A stretch of DNA of 64,000 bases from Limimaricola sp027213785 (GCF_050847355.1 NZ_CP193755.1:124001-188000), one strand, 5' to 3'; positions 16,077-24,048 are shown, counted from the stretch's first letter. Program-made: numbers and translations. Notes: generated by a model not told the origin, from the letters alone.

Positions 16077-17152
16077 AGCAGGTGCCCCGACTTGGCCGCC
16101 TTGGTGGCGAGGTAATGGTGATTGTGCAGGCCCCGGCCGACCTTGAGCGGCACCCGCTCCTCCACCGCGATCCCGGCCTCGTTCATCCGCGCGACCTTGT
16201 TGGGGTTGTTGGTCAGCAGGCGGATGCGCGAAAAGCCCAGCCGCTTGAGGATCTCGGCGCCGATGCGGAAATCGCGCTCGTCATCTTCGAAGCCGAGCCG
16301 ATGGTTCGCCTCGACCGTGTCGAAGCCCTGATCCTGCAAGCTATAGGCCCGCATCTTGTTGGCGAGGCCGATGCCGCGTCCCTCCTGATTGAGATAGAGC
16401 AGCACGCCTTCGCCGGCCTCGCCCATCTGGTCGAGCGCCGCGTGCAGTTGCGGGCCGCAGTCGCATTTGAGCGAACCCAGCACGTCGCCGGTGAAGCAGG
16501 CCGAGTGCAGCCGCACCAGCGGCGCCGTGTCGCGCAGCGGTTTGCCGATCTCGACCGCGTAATGCTCCTCGCCGCCATCGCCGGGGCGGAACACGTGCAG
16601 CCGGCCCTTCTCCGCCGCCTCCATCGGCAGCCGGGCGGCGGCGACCGGGGCATAGGCCGGCGTCAGCGCCGGCGGCAGCGGCAGGTCGAGCCGGGTCAGC
16701 TCGTTCGCCGCCGCGAAGCCCGCCGCGTCATCGAGCGGCAGCACCAGCGCCGCGGGCAGCAGCCGCGCTGCCTTGACCAGCGCGATCGCCGCGCGGTGTG
16801 TCTCGGCCGAGCCCTCGCGCAGGGTCTTCAGCGGCCCCTTCATCGGGGTGTTCAGGTCGCCCGCCGGATCGGCCACCGCCCGCAGCCAGCCGCAATCGGC
16901 GTCCGCCGGCAGCGCCACCCGTGCCAGATCGCCGTCATAGGCCCGCGCGCGCAGCGTCGTGGCGCGCCGCCCGGTAATCGCCAGAACCGGCGCCCCGCCC
17001 ATCCTCCGCAGATCCGCCAGCCGGTCGGGCCCCGCCGTCTCGGCCGCGAGCACGAGAGCCCCCTCCTCCTGACCCAGGACCACCGGCACGCCGAGGCGAA
17101 GATCGGCCAGGGCGCGGGCACGGCGCTCGACGGGATCGGGGCGAAAGGGCAT
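16073..17152 (-). CDS. ribA: GTP cyclohydrolase II
   Basis: 359 residues from the ATG at 17152, chosen for the AAGGA ribosome site before it. It opens GTP to start riboflavin synthesis. The catalytic domain is C-terminal (about 160-359): HSACFTGDVLGSLKCDCGPQL holds the three zinc cysteines, followed by YLNQEGRGIGLANKMRAY. The N-terminal 155 residues are an extra domain present in the alphaproteobacterial form and do not look like DHBP synthase with its active-site motifs. The last bases overlap the YkuD gene. Confidence 0.95.
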   Translation of the reverse strand: MPFRPDPVERRARALADLRLGVPVVLGQEEGALVLAAETAGPDRLADLRRMGGAPVLAITGRRATTLRARAYDGDLARVALPADADCGWLRAVADPAGDLNTPMKGPLKTLREGSAETHRAAIALVKAARLLPAALVLPLDDAAGFAAANELTRLDLPLPPALTPAYAPVAAARLPMEAAEKGRLHVFRPGDGGEEHYAVEIGKPLRDTAPLVRLHSACFTGDVLGSLKCDCGPQLHAALDQMGEAGEGVLLYLNQEGRGIGLANKMRAYSLQDQGFDTVEANHRLGFEDDERDFRIGAEILKRLGFSRIRLLTNNPNKVARMNEAGIAVEERVPLKVGRGLHNHHYLATKAAKSGHLL

Positions 17153-17197
17153 GTTCGCATCCTTGCGGAAGGCCGGGCGACCCCGGCGCGGGAGGCG

Positions 17198-17225
17198 ACT
17201 GTAACATTTCCCCCGGGCGCGACAA
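17198..17225 (-). promoter_or_regulatory. Candidate promoter of ribA
   Basis: On the minus strand, TTGTCG (17225-17220) and TACAGT (17203-17198) are 16 bases apart, giving a start around 17190 and a leader of about 40 bases to the ATG. The match to sigma70-type promoters is good. Confidence 0.45.
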
Positions 17226-17309
17226 CTCGGCGTGAGAGATTGCCACGAAACTTGAGCCACACGTGATCGTTACACATCTGTGGAGCCGGAAGGTCATGGA
17301 GGCGTCGAT

Positions 17310-17996
17310 ATGGCACAAGTGAAGAAGATCCTGCTGGTGGATGACGAAGACGACCTGCGCGAGGCGCTGAGCGAACAGCTCGTCATGACCGAGGATTTCG
17401 ACGTCTTCGAAGCCGGAAACGGCCACGAAGCGATGGCGCAGGTGAAGGCCGGGCTGTTCGACCTGGTGATCCTCGATGTCGGCCTGCCCGATACCGATGG
17501 CCGCGAGCTGTGCCGGGTCATGCGCAAGCAGGGCGTGAAATGCCCGATCCTGATCCTGACCGGCCATGACAGCGACAGCGACACCATCCTCGGCCTCGAC
17601 GCCGGCGCCAACGACTACATCACCAAGCCGTTCAAGTTCCCGGTTCTGCTGGCACGGATCCGGGCGCAACTGCGCACCCACGAGCAATCCGAGGACGCGG
17701 TGTTCCAGCTTGGGCCCTACAGCTTCCGCCCGGCGCAAAAGCTGCTCGTGGCCGAGGATGATCGCAAGATCCGGCTGACCGAGAAGGAAACCAACATCCT
17801 CAAGTTCCTGTATCGGGCCTCCGAGGGTGTGGTGCCGCGCGACGTGCTGCTGCACGAGGTCTGGGGCTACAATGCCGGCGTGACCACGCATACGCTCGAA
17901 ACCCATATCTACCGGCTGCGCCAGAAGATCGAACCCGATCCCTCGAACGCGCGGCTTCTGGTCACGGAATCGGGGGGATACCGGCTCGTGGCCTGA
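17310..17996 (+). CDS. OmpR/PhoB-family response regulator
   Basis: 228 residues from the ATG at 17310, with GGAGG seven bases before it; an in-frame GTG at 17280 is less likely. The receiver domain (5-120) has the acidic pair Asp 11/Asp 12, phospho-acceptor Asp 56 (VILDVGLPD), a LILTGHD Thr and the TKPFKF lysine. The C-terminal half is a winged-helix DNA-binding domain (EKETNILKFLYRA, THTLETHIYRLRQKIE, SGGYRLV). No sensor kinase gene is adjacent, so its partner and targets are unknown. It is transcribed divergently from ribA and ends upstream of a candidate small RNA and terminator. Confidence 0.9.
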   Translation: MAQVKKILLVDDEDDLREALSEQLVMTEDFDVFEAGNGHEAMAQVKAGLFDLVILDVGLPDTDGRELCRVMRKQGVKCPILILTGHDSDSDTILGLDAGANDYITKPFKFPVLLARIRAQLRTHEQSEDAVFQLGPYSFRPAQKLLVAEDDRKIRLTEKETNILKFLYRASEGVVPRDVLLHEVWGYNAGVTTHTLETHIYRLRQKIEPDPSNARLLVTESGGYRLVA

Positions 17997-18027
17997 GCGC
18001 GGCGGGAACCGATCCTGAGGCCGCGCG

Positions 18028-18109
18028 TTGCCATGCCGAAGCCCCCGTGGCGGGGTTACGCCACATACCTCCCTGTTGGACTTGGCCGGGCCCGGTGCCC
18101 GGCTTTTTT
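18028..18109 (+). ncRNA. Candidate 3'-UTR small RNA with exposed CCUCCC and terminator
   Basis: After the response-regulator stop there is a small hairpin (CCCCG/CGGGG around 18043-18054), then an apparently unpaired stretch holding ACCTCCCT (18067-18074), complementary to a Shine-Dalgarno, then a strong terminator with six Ts. This is how many enterobacterial and rhodobacterial trans-acting small RNAs are built. It may be processed from the regulator mRNA, as I see no convincing promoter of its own. This is a reading of the sequence only, without expression support. Confidence 0.35.
18085..18109 (+). terminator. Intrinsic terminator
   Basis: GCCGGGC, loop CCGGT, GCCCGGC, then TTTTTT: a perfect 7-bp stem and a T6 tract. 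It ends transcription from the response regulator. Confidence 0.9.
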
Positions 18110-18195
18110 CTGCGCAATCGAAGGGTCTTGGCGGAATTCCGGTCGCGCCGGCGTGAGCGGGTCGAAACGCCTCTGGGGTCGGCGCGGCCGAGGGG

Positions 18196-18202
18196 CTAGG
18201 CT
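18196..18202 (+). promoter_or_regulatory. CTAG-type -10 element of the small exported protein gene
   Basis: GGGGCTAGGCTGG, with TAGGCT at 18197-18202 as the putative -10. The expected start near 18209 leaves a leader of about 19 bases with an AGGAG ribosome site. The same GGCTAGGC core occurs before xthA 400 bases downstream. Confidence 0.4.
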
Positions 18203-18227
18203 GGTCCTGTACCGACAGGAGCTGCCG

Positions 18228-18551
18228 ATGTCCGTTTTCCGCCCCCTCGCTTTCGCCACCGCGTTGATCCCGCTTTTCGGCACCGCCGTTCTGGCCGAGA
18301 CCGAGACGCTGCGAGTGCGCAACCGCTCGGGGGTGGATCTGGTGCGGCTCTTCGCCTCTCCGGTGACGGACCAGTACTGGCGCGACGACCTGCTGGGCGA
18401 ATACGTCGTGCCGTCGGGGAGCAATGCCGACGTCACGATCCGCAACGTGTCGGAATGCCTCTACGACCTGCTGATGATGTTCTCGGACGGCGCCGTGGTG
18501 CCCGACCGCGTCGATGTCTGCGCGGCCGAAAGCTATACGATCCAGCCCTGA
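18228..18551 (+). CDS. Small exported protein of unknown function
   Basis: 107 residues from the ATG at 18228 (AGGAG seven bases before it). The N-terminus is a clean signal peptide ending at AVLA, about residue 23. The mature protein is about 84 residues with two cysteines (SECLYDLL, DVCAAES) that could form a disulfide, and a beta-rich pattern (ETLRVRNRSGVDLVRLFASP). I do not recognise a named family. The gene lies alone between two CTAG-type promoter elements, one for itself and one for xthA. Confidence 0.7.
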   Translation: MSVFRPLAFATALIPLFGTAVLAETETLRVRNRSGVDLVRLFASPVTDQYWRDDLLGEYVVPSGSNADVTIRNVSECLYDLLMMFSDGAVVPDRVDVCAAESYTIQP

Positions 18552-18594
18552 GCCGCGCTGTCCGAGCGTGGGTGGTCTTCGGCGCCGCGAGGGG

Positions 18595-18601
18595 CTAGGC
18601 A
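18595..18601 (+). promoter_or_regulatory. CTAG-type -10 element of xthA
   Basis: GAGGGGCTAGGCAGG, with TAGGCA at 18596-18601. A start near 18608 would give a leader of about 22 bases containing GGAG. The -35 is weak (TGGTCT at 18573-18578, 17 bases away). Confidence 0.4.
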
Positions 18602-18629
18602 GGCCCGGCCCGACAGCCGGAGACCGCGC

Positions 18630-19418
18630 ATGCCCTTCACGCTTTGCACCTGGAACATCAACTCGGTCCGCCTGCGCGAGACGCTTGTGACCCGCCTTCT
18701 GCAGGAGGAGGGGCCCGACGTTCTGTGCCTGCAGGAATGCAAGAGCCCGGTCGAGAAGATCCCGCTCGAGGCGTTCCGCGCGCTGGGCTACGACCACATG
18801 ATCGCGCGGGGCCAGAAGGGCTATAACGGTGTCGCCATCCTCTCGCGTCTGCCGATCGAGGAGGTCTGCGCGCATGATCATGCGCAGCTCGGCCATGCCC
18901 GCCATATCGCCGGGCGGCTGGAAAACGGCGTGACCATCCACAATTTCTATGTCCCCGCGGGCGGTGACGAGCCGGATCGCGAGAAGAACGAGAAGTTCGG
19001 CCAGAAGCTCGATTACCTCACCCATATGCGCGATGATTTTCACGCCAACCGGCCCGAGCGGGCGATCCTCGTGGGCGATCTCAACATCGCCCCGCGCGAG
19101 GACGACGTCTGGAGCCACAAGCAGCTCCTGAAGGTGGTCAGCCACACGCCGGTCGAGGTCGAGCACCTCGCACAGGTGCAGGACAGCGGCGATTGGGTCG
19201 ACGTGACCCGGCAGGACATCCCTGAGGGCCAGCTCTATTCCTGGTGGTCCTACCGCGCCAAGGACTGGGAGGCGGCGGATCGCGGACGCAGGCTCGATCA
19301 TGTCTGGGCCACCTCCGACATCGCCAAGGCTGGGCATGGAAGCCGGGTTCTGAAATCGGCACGCGGCTGGGACAAGCCCTCGGACCACGCCCCGGTCTTC
19401 GCCACCTTCGACCTCTAG
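18630..19418 (+). CDS. xthA: Exodeoxyribonuclease III / AP endonuclease
   Basis: 262 residues of the Mg-dependent exonuclease III family. Catalytic motifs are WNINSVRLR (Asn), CLQECK (metal Glu), ILVGDLNIAPRE (Asp and Asn) and SDHAPVFATF (the Asp-His pair). It cuts at abasic sites and removes blocked 3' ends in base-excision repair. A CTAG-type promoter and a GGAG ribosome site precede it. The TAG stop is part of a CTAG at 19415-19418. Confidence 0.96.
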   Translation: MPFTLCTWNINSVRLRETLVTRLLQEEGPDVLCLQECKSPVEKIPLEAFRALGYDHMIARGQKGYNGVAILSRLPIEEVCAHDHAQLGHARHIAGRLENGVTIHNFYVPAGGDEPDREKNEKFGQKLDYLTHMRDDFHANRPERAILVGDLNIAPREDDVWSHKQLLKVVSHTPVEVEHLAQVQDSGDWVDVTRQDIPEGQLYSWWSYRAKDWEAADRGRRLDHVWATSDIAKAGHGSRVLKSARGWDKPSDHAPVFATFDL

Positions 19419-19421
19419 GGC

Positions 19422-19450
19422 TTGGCGCGGCGCGTCTCCGCGCACATATA
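19422..19450 (+). promoter_or_regulatory. Candidate promoter of the thioredoxin-TPR gene
   Basis: TTGGCG (19422-19427) and CATATA (19445-19450) are 17 bases apart. TATACT two bases further is an alternative -10. The leader would be about 46 bases and contains an AGGAG ribosome site. Confidence 0.45.
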
Positions 19451-19503
19451 CTCACCTCTGAACATTGCCCGCACAGGGCCGCAAACAGCAGCAGGAGCTT
19501 CAC

Positions 19504-20421
19504 ATGCTCGGTCTCAACGACAGCGCCCCCGCCGCCCCCAAGGACGACCTGATCCGCGAGGGCTCCGACGCCACCTTCATGCAGGACGTGGTCGAGACCT
19601 CGAAGACGGTGCCGGTGATCGTCGATTTCTGGGCGCCGTGGTGCGGGCCGTGCAAGACGCTGGGCCCGGCACTCGAGGCGGCCGTGACCAAGGCCGGCGG
19701 CAAGGTGAAGATGGTCAAGATCGACGTCGATCGTAACCAGGCCTATGCGGGCCAGCTGCAGGTGCAGTCGATCCCCACCGTCTATGCCTTCTGGCAGGGT
19801 CAGCCGGTCGACGGCTTCCAGGGCGCGCTGCCCGGATCGGAAATCGACAAGTTCGTGCAGAAGCTCGTCGCTCTGGGCGGCGGCGAAGAGGATGGCGGCC
19901 TGTCGGAGGCGATCGAAGCGGCCGAGGCGATGCTGGACGAGGGCGACGCCACCGGCGCGGCCGAGGTGTTCGGCGCGATCCTGCAGGAGGATGGCAAGAA
20001 CGCCGCCGCCTATGCCGGTCTGGTGCGCGCGCATCTGGCACTGGATCAGGTCGAGCAGGCCGAGGCGATCCTCAACGGTGCCCCGGCCGAGATCGCCCGG
20101 ACGCCCGAACTGGACGCGGCGCATGCGCAGATCGCGCTGGCCAAGCAGGCCAGCAATGCCGGTCCCGTGGCCGAGCTGCGTGGCCGGGTCGAAGCGGAGC
20201 CAAGCGACCTGCAGGCGCGTTACGACCTCGCCACGGCACTGCATGCCAAGGGCGAGACCGCCGAGGCGGTGGAGCAGCTTCTGGAGATCTTCCGCCGCGA
20301 CCGCGAGTGGAACGAGGGCGCGGCCAAGACCCAGCTCTTCACCATCTTCGAGGCGCTGCCCGCAAAGGATCCGATCGCGCTCGCGGGTCGGCGCAAGCTC
20401 TCATCGATGATATTTGCCTGA
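19504..20421 (+). CDS. Thioredoxin-domain / TPR co-chaperone (CnoX/YbbN-like)
   Basis: 305 residues from the ATG at 19504. Residues 25-125 are a thioredoxin domain with an intact active site (FWAPWCGPCKTLGP) and cis-Pro (SIPTVYAF). Residues 140-300 form helical TPR-like repeats (AEAMLDEGDATGAAEVFGAIL, AYAGLVRAHLALDQVEQAEAIL). This is the architecture of CnoX/YbbN, a holdase that works with GroEL and DnaK. E. coli YbbN has lost the CxxC, but this one keeps it and may be redox active. It precedes a Lon-substrate-domain gene by 27 bases. Confidence 0.9.
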   Translation: MLGLNDSAPAAPKDDLIREGSDATFMQDVVETSKTVPVIVDFWAPWCGPCKTLGPALEAAVTKAGGKVKMVKIDVDRNQAYAGQLQVQSIPTVYAFWQGQPVDGFQGALPGSEIDKFVQKLVALGGGEEDGGLSEAIEAAEAMLDEGDATGAAEVFGAILQEDGKNAAAYAGLVRAHLALDQVEQAEAILNGAPAEIARTPELDAAHAQIALAKQASNAGPVAELRGRVEAEPSDLQARYDLATALHAKGETAEAVEQLLEIFRRDREWNEGAAKTQLFTIFEALPAKDPIALAGRRKLSSMIFA

Positions 20422-20434
20422 GGGGCGCGGCAGG

Positions 20435-20448
20435 CTAGGTCGCCTTTC
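20435..20448 (+). promoter_or_regulatory. CTAG-type promoter giving a leaderless Lon-domain mRNA
   Basis: CTAGGTC with TAGGTC at 20436-20441, and TTGCCT at 20414-20419 16 bases upstream. The start predicted 6-7 bases after the -10 falls at 20448-20449, on the ATG. CTTTC directly before the ATG is not a Shine-Dalgarno. Confidence 0.5.
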
Positions 20449-21090
20449 ATGATCACTGGCGCGGACCTCCCCGATACCATTCCGGTCTTCCCGCTTCCGG
20501 GGGCGCTGCTCTTGCCGCGCGCCCGGCTGCCGCTGCACATCTTCGAGCCGCGTTACCTCGCCATGGTAGAGGACGTGATGAAGACGCCGGAGCGGCTGAT
20601 CGGGATGATCCAGCCCTACGAGACCCCGTCGGGCGAGATGCGGCTGCACGATATCGGATGCGCGGGGCGGCTCACCGCCTTTTCCGAGACCGAGGACGGC
20701 CGCTACATGATCACCCTCGCGGGAGTGTCGCGTTTCAGGATCCGCCGCGAGGTCGAGGGCTTCACGCCCTATCGCCGCTGCGCCGTGAACTGGTCCGGCT
20801 TCGAGCGCGACCGCGGCGCGGTCGAGGCCGACCCGGGCATGCGGCGGGAGCCGTTCCTGAAGCTGCTCGCCCGCTTCTTCGACGAGCAGGGGCTCCAGAC
20901 CGACTGGGAGAACCTGCGCGAAGCCGAGGACGAGTTGCTGATCAATTCGCTCTCGATGCTGTGCCCCTTCGATTGCGAGGAGCGTCAGGCGCTGCTCGAG
21001 GCGCCGGACCTGCCGGGCCGGCGCGAGACCTTGGTGACGCTGATCGAGTTCGCCCTGCGCGGCGGCTCGGGCGAGGAAAGAATGCAATGA
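20449..21090 (+). CDS. Lon protease substrate-binding-domain protein
   Basis: 213 residues matching the N-terminal domain of Lon (IPVFPLPGALLLPRARLPLHIFEPRYLAMVEDVM, then GCAGRLTAF and TLAGVSRFRI), without the ATPase or Ser-Lys protease parts. Stand-alone Lon N-domain proteins occur widely in alphaproteobacteria; their role is unknown, perhaps in substrate recognition or as a free adaptor. It has no Shine-Dalgarno and follows a CTAG promoter, so it is probably leaderless. Its stop overlaps the next start by ATGA. Confidence 0.9.
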   Translation: MITGADLPDTIPVFPLPGALLLPRARLPLHIFEPRYLAMVEDVMKTPERLIGMIQPYETPSGEMRLHDIGCAGRLTAFSETEDGRYMITLAGVSRFRIRREVEGFTPYRRCAVNWSGFERDRGAVEADPGMRREPFLKLLARFFDEQGLQTDWENLREAEDELLINSLSMLCPFDCEERQALLEAPDLPGRRETLVTLIEFALRGGSGEERMQ

Positions 21091-21356
21091 GCGACGATCC
21101 GAACCTGCCCCCCGACACGCCGCCCCGGCCGGTGCCGCCGATCGACCCGCTGCCCGATCCCGAGCCGGACCCGCGCGCGGGCCGGGCCGCCTTCGACCGG
21201 CGCATGCTCGAGGCGCTGGTCTGCCCGCAGACCCAAGCCCCGCTCAGCTACGATGCCGAGCGACAGGAGCTGGTGAGCCGGGCCGCCAATCTCGCCTATC
21301 CGATCCGGGGCGGCATCCCGGTGATGCTGGCCGACGAGGCGCGCCCGCTCGACTAA
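21087..21356 (+). CDS. Trm112-like small protein (DUF343/UPF0434)
   Basis: 89 residues. After a Pro/Asp-rich N-terminal tail (residues 5-32) come RRMLEALVCPQTQAPLSYD, LVSRAANLAYPIRGGIPVML and DEARPL, the Trm112-like zinc-ribbon fold. Canonical members have a CP-xxC pair; here only one Cys is kept, so zinc binding is doubtful. It overlaps the Lon-domain gene (ATGA) and probably shares its mRNA. In eukaryotes Trm112 activates methyltransferases; the bacterial role is not settled. Confidence 0.85.
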   Translation: MSDDPNLPPDTPPRPVPPIDPLPDPEPDPRAGRAAFDRRMLEALVCPQTQAPLSYDAERQELVSRAANLAYPIRGGIPVMLADEARPLD

Positions 21357-21368
21357 GCCTCCCGTGCC

Positions 21369-22580
21369 TCAGCGCATCAGTGGCGGCAATTCCCCGGTCA
21401 GCCCCGCCGCCTCGCGGATCATCGCGCGGCGCAGCGGCGCTACGGCGTTGATCGCGCCGAGCCCGGCATCGCGTGCCAGCCGCAGCAGCGGGTTGTCGTT
21501 CGAGAACAGCCGCGTGGTGAGATCGGTCGTGGCGGCCAGCACCGTGGTGTCGAAGCGCCGCCACCGAGCATAGCGATCGAGCACGAGGGCGCTGCCCGCA
21601 TCTTCGCCATGCTTGCGAGCTTCGCCCAGCACCTCGGCCAGCGCCGCGACGTCGCGCAGCCCGGCATTGAGCCCTTGTCCCGCGACCGGGTGCAACCCGT
21701 GCGCCGCGTCCCCCACAAGCGCCACGCGCCGGGTGGTGAAGCGCTCCGCGAGGCTGAGACCCAGCGGAAACAGCCCGCGGCTGCCCACGAGACCGATCTC
21801 GCCCAGGAAATTGCCGAAGGCGGGACGCAGCGCGTCGAGAAATTCCGCCTCAGGCATCGCCGCGAGGCGCTCGGCGCGCGGGCTGCGCTCGCTCCAGACC
21901 AGCGAGCTGCGCCGGCCGGTCAACGGCAGGATCGCCAGCGGCCCGCCGGGCATGAAGAACTGGTGCGCGATGCCCTTGTGCGGCAATTCGTGCTCGACCG
22001 CGCAGGTCACCGCGCTCTGGCCATAGCCCCAGCCATTGCGCCTGATCCCGGCCCGCGCAGCGGTGCCGCTGGCGCGGCCGTCGCAGCCCACGAGCAGCCC
22101 GGCGCGCAGCACCTCGCCCGACTCGAGCGTGATAGACACTCCGCCCGCCGATGTCTCCTGCGCCACCACTCTGGCCGGAGCACGCAGAGTGACGCCTCGC
22201 GTCGCCTTCAGCGCGCCGGCGAGAGCCGATCGCAGGTGCCGGTCCTCGACCATGTGGCCCATCGGGCCTTCCTCGATCTCCGCCGAGTCGAAGTGCAGCC
22301 ACCAGGCGGAGGGACCTTCGCCGGCGCGCCCGTCGGTGACCTTGATCTCGATCATCTCCTGCGCCTGCGGCGCCAGCTGATCCCACAGGCCGAGCCGCGC
22401 CAGCATCCGCCGCGAGCTTGCGGCGATGGCGTAGGCGCGCCCGTCGAAGCGGGCGAGGCGGGCCGGCGGGGCGGCCGCGTCCACGAGGGTCACCGATAAC
22501 CCGGCCCGGGCGAGGGCGAGGGCGAGCACCGGGCCGTTGAGGCCGCCGCCCGCGATGAGGATGTCGCTATCTTGGTCCAT
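21369..22580 (-). CDS. FAD-dependent ubiquinone-biosynthesis hydroxylase (UbiH/UbiF/Coq6 family)
   Basis: 403 residues from the ATG at 22580. The N-terminal dinucleotide-binding motif is ILIAGGGLNGPVLALALARAG; the second FAD motif is VALVGDAAHGLHPVAGQGLNAGLRD, characteristic of the UbiH/F family, with LLVGCDGRAS between. It inserts oxygen on the quinone ring, but which carbon cannot be read from the sequence, so the gene symbol is left empty. It converges with the Trm112-like gene and is divergent from the amidase gene with a 78-base shared promoter region. Confidence 0.92.
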   Translation of the reverse strand: MDQDSDILIAGGGLNGPVLALALARAGLSVTLVDAAAPPARLARFDGRAYAIAASSRRMLARLGLWDQLAPQAQEMIEIKVTDGRAGEGPSAWWLHFDSAEIEEGPMGHMVEDRHLRSALAGALKATRGVTLRAPARVVAQETSAGGVSITLESGEVLRAGLLVGCDGRASGTAARAGIRRNGWGYGQSAVTCAVEHELPHKGIAHQFFMPGGPLAILPLTGRRSSLVWSERSPRAERLAAMPEAEFLDALRPAFGNFLGEIGLVGSRGLFPLGLSLAERFTTRRVALVGDAAHGLHPVAGQGLNAGLRDVAALAEVLGEARKHGEDAGSALVLDRYARWRRFDTTVLAATTDLTTRLFSNDNPLLRLARDAGLGAINAVAPLRRAMIREAAGLTGELPPLMR

Positions 22581-22608
22581 GCGGCTGACTATGGGGCGGG
22601 GGGCGGGA

Positions 22609-22637
22609 TTGTCCATGCGCCCCGGCGCCGCTAGCCT
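22609..22637 (+). promoter_or_regulatory. CTAG-type promoter of the amidase gene
   Basis: TTGTCC (22609-22614) and TAGCCT (22632-22637) are exactly 17 bases apart, inside the divergent gap between the hydroxylase and the amidase. One of the best-formed examples of the class. Confidence 0.55.
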
Positions 22638-22658
22638 CGCGCCCGATCGAGGCGGGAT

Positions 22659-23999
22659 ATGGCGGAGGCGGCGATGGACGAATGGCGGCGGATGGGCGCG
22701 GCGGCCCTTGGGCGCGGCATCGCGGCGGGCGACATCGACCCGGTCGCGCTGGCCCAGAGCTTTCTCGACGCGGCCGAGGCGCATCCCGACGCCGCGCGGA
22801 TCTATGCCCGGCTGACGCCCGAGCGCGCCATGACCGAGGCCGAGGCGGCGCGTGAAAGGGCCCGTATCGGGCGCAGGCGCGGCCCGCTCGACGGGGTGCC
22901 GGCGAGCTGGAAGGACCTGTTCGACAGCGTCGGCGTGGCGACCGAGGCGGGCACCCGGCTGATGGCGGGCCGCGTGCCCGACCGCGACGCCGAGGTGCTG
23001 GCGCGCGCCAGCGCCGCCGGGATGGTCTGCCTCGGCAAGACCCACATGACCGAAATCGCTTTCTCGGGGCTCGGGATCAACCCGCGCACCGCGACGCCAC
23101 CCAACATCTTCGACCCGGAGGCCGCGCCCGGCGGCTCTTCCTCAGGTGCGGCGGCCTCGGTGGCGCACGGGCTGGCGCCGCTGGCCATCGGCTCCGACAC
23201 CGGCGGTTCGGTGCGGGTGCCGTCGGTCTGGAACGGGCTCGTCGGGCTCAAGCCGACCCACGGGGCGCTGCCGCTCGCGGGCGCGGTGCCGCTCTGCGCG
23301 CGATTCGATACCATCGGTCCGCTGGCGCGCAGCGTCGAGGACGCCAATCTCGCCCTCGCGGCGCTGGGCGGACCCTCGGCCGATCTGCGCGGGGCCGGGC
23401 TCGAGGGCCGGCGGCTTCTGGTGATCGACACGGTGGTGATGGAGGGGCTGGAGCCTGCCGTGTCGCGCAGCTTCGATGCGGCGCTCTCGCGGCTCGACAG
23501 CGCTGGCGCCGTGATCACGCGCCGCGCGCATCCGGCGCTGGAGGAGGCCTATGACCTGTCGGGCACGCTCTATACCGCCGAGGCCTGGGCCTGGTGGCGC
23601 GAGCGGATCGAGGCCGACAGGGATGCGCTCTCCCCGCCGATTCTCGACCGGGTCAGCGCGGGGCAGGGGGTGTCGGCCGCCGACTGGATCGCCGGCTGGG
23701 ACCGCCTGCACGCGCTGCGTCGCGATTTCCGGGCCGCGACGGCGGGGTTCGACGCGGTGATCTGCCCGGGCGTGGCGATCATGCCTCCCAAGGTCGCGCC
23801 GCTTCTCGAAGACGCCGAGGCGTTCCGTCTCACCAACCTCAAGACCTTGCGGAACACGCGGCTGGCCAACCTGATGGGGCTATGTTCGGCGGCGCTGCCC
23901 TTCGGCGATCCGGGTTGCGGGCTGTTGCTCAACGGCGGGGCGGGGCGGGACGCGGCGCTGTGGCGTCTCGCGGCGGCGGTCGAGGCGGCCCTCGCCTGA
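22659..23999 (+). CDS. Amidase signature family enzyme
   Basis: 446 residues. The amidase signature is complete: GVPASWKDLFDSVG (catalytic Lys), GGSSSGAAASVAHGLAPLAIGSDTGGS (cis-Ser and nucleophile Ser) and FDTIGPLARSVED. It hydrolyses an unknown amide. It is not part of a gatCAB group here, so a free amidase is more likely than the GatA subunit. An alternative start at ATG 22674 has GGAGG five bases before it and may be the true one; it would remove five residues. The upstream region carries a CTAG-type promoter. Confidence 0.87.
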   Translation: MAEAAMDEWRRMGAAALGRGIAAGDIDPVALAQSFLDAAEAHPDAARIYARLTPERAMTEAEAARERARIGRRRGPLDGVPASWKDLFDSVGVATEAGTRLMAGRVPDRDAEVLARASAAGMVCLGKTHMTEIAFSGLGINPRTATPPNIFDPEAAPGGSSSGAAASVAHGLAPLAIGSDTGGSVRVPSVWNGLVGLKPTHGALPLAGAVPLCARFDTIGPLARSVEDANLALAALGGPSADLRGAGLEGRRLLVIDTVVMEGLEPAVSRSFDAALSRLDSAGAVITRRAHPALEEAYDLSGTLYTAEAWAWWRERIEADRDALSPPILDRVSAGQGVSAADWIAGWDRLHALRRDFRAATAGFDAVICPGVAIMPPKVAPLLEDAEAFRLTNLKTLRNTRLANLMGLCSAALPFGDPGCGLLLNGGAGRDAALWRLAAAVEAALA

Positions 24000-24048
24000 C
24001 AGGGGCCTGACCCGAAAGACACATGCGGGGCGAGCAGGGGGCGAAAGC

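Noticed and set aside
17235..17280. Palindromic CACGTG and TTGAGC before the response regulator as a promoter/operator
   Set aside because: Spacing to any plausible -10 is wrong (13-14 or more than 20 bases), so I did not list it.
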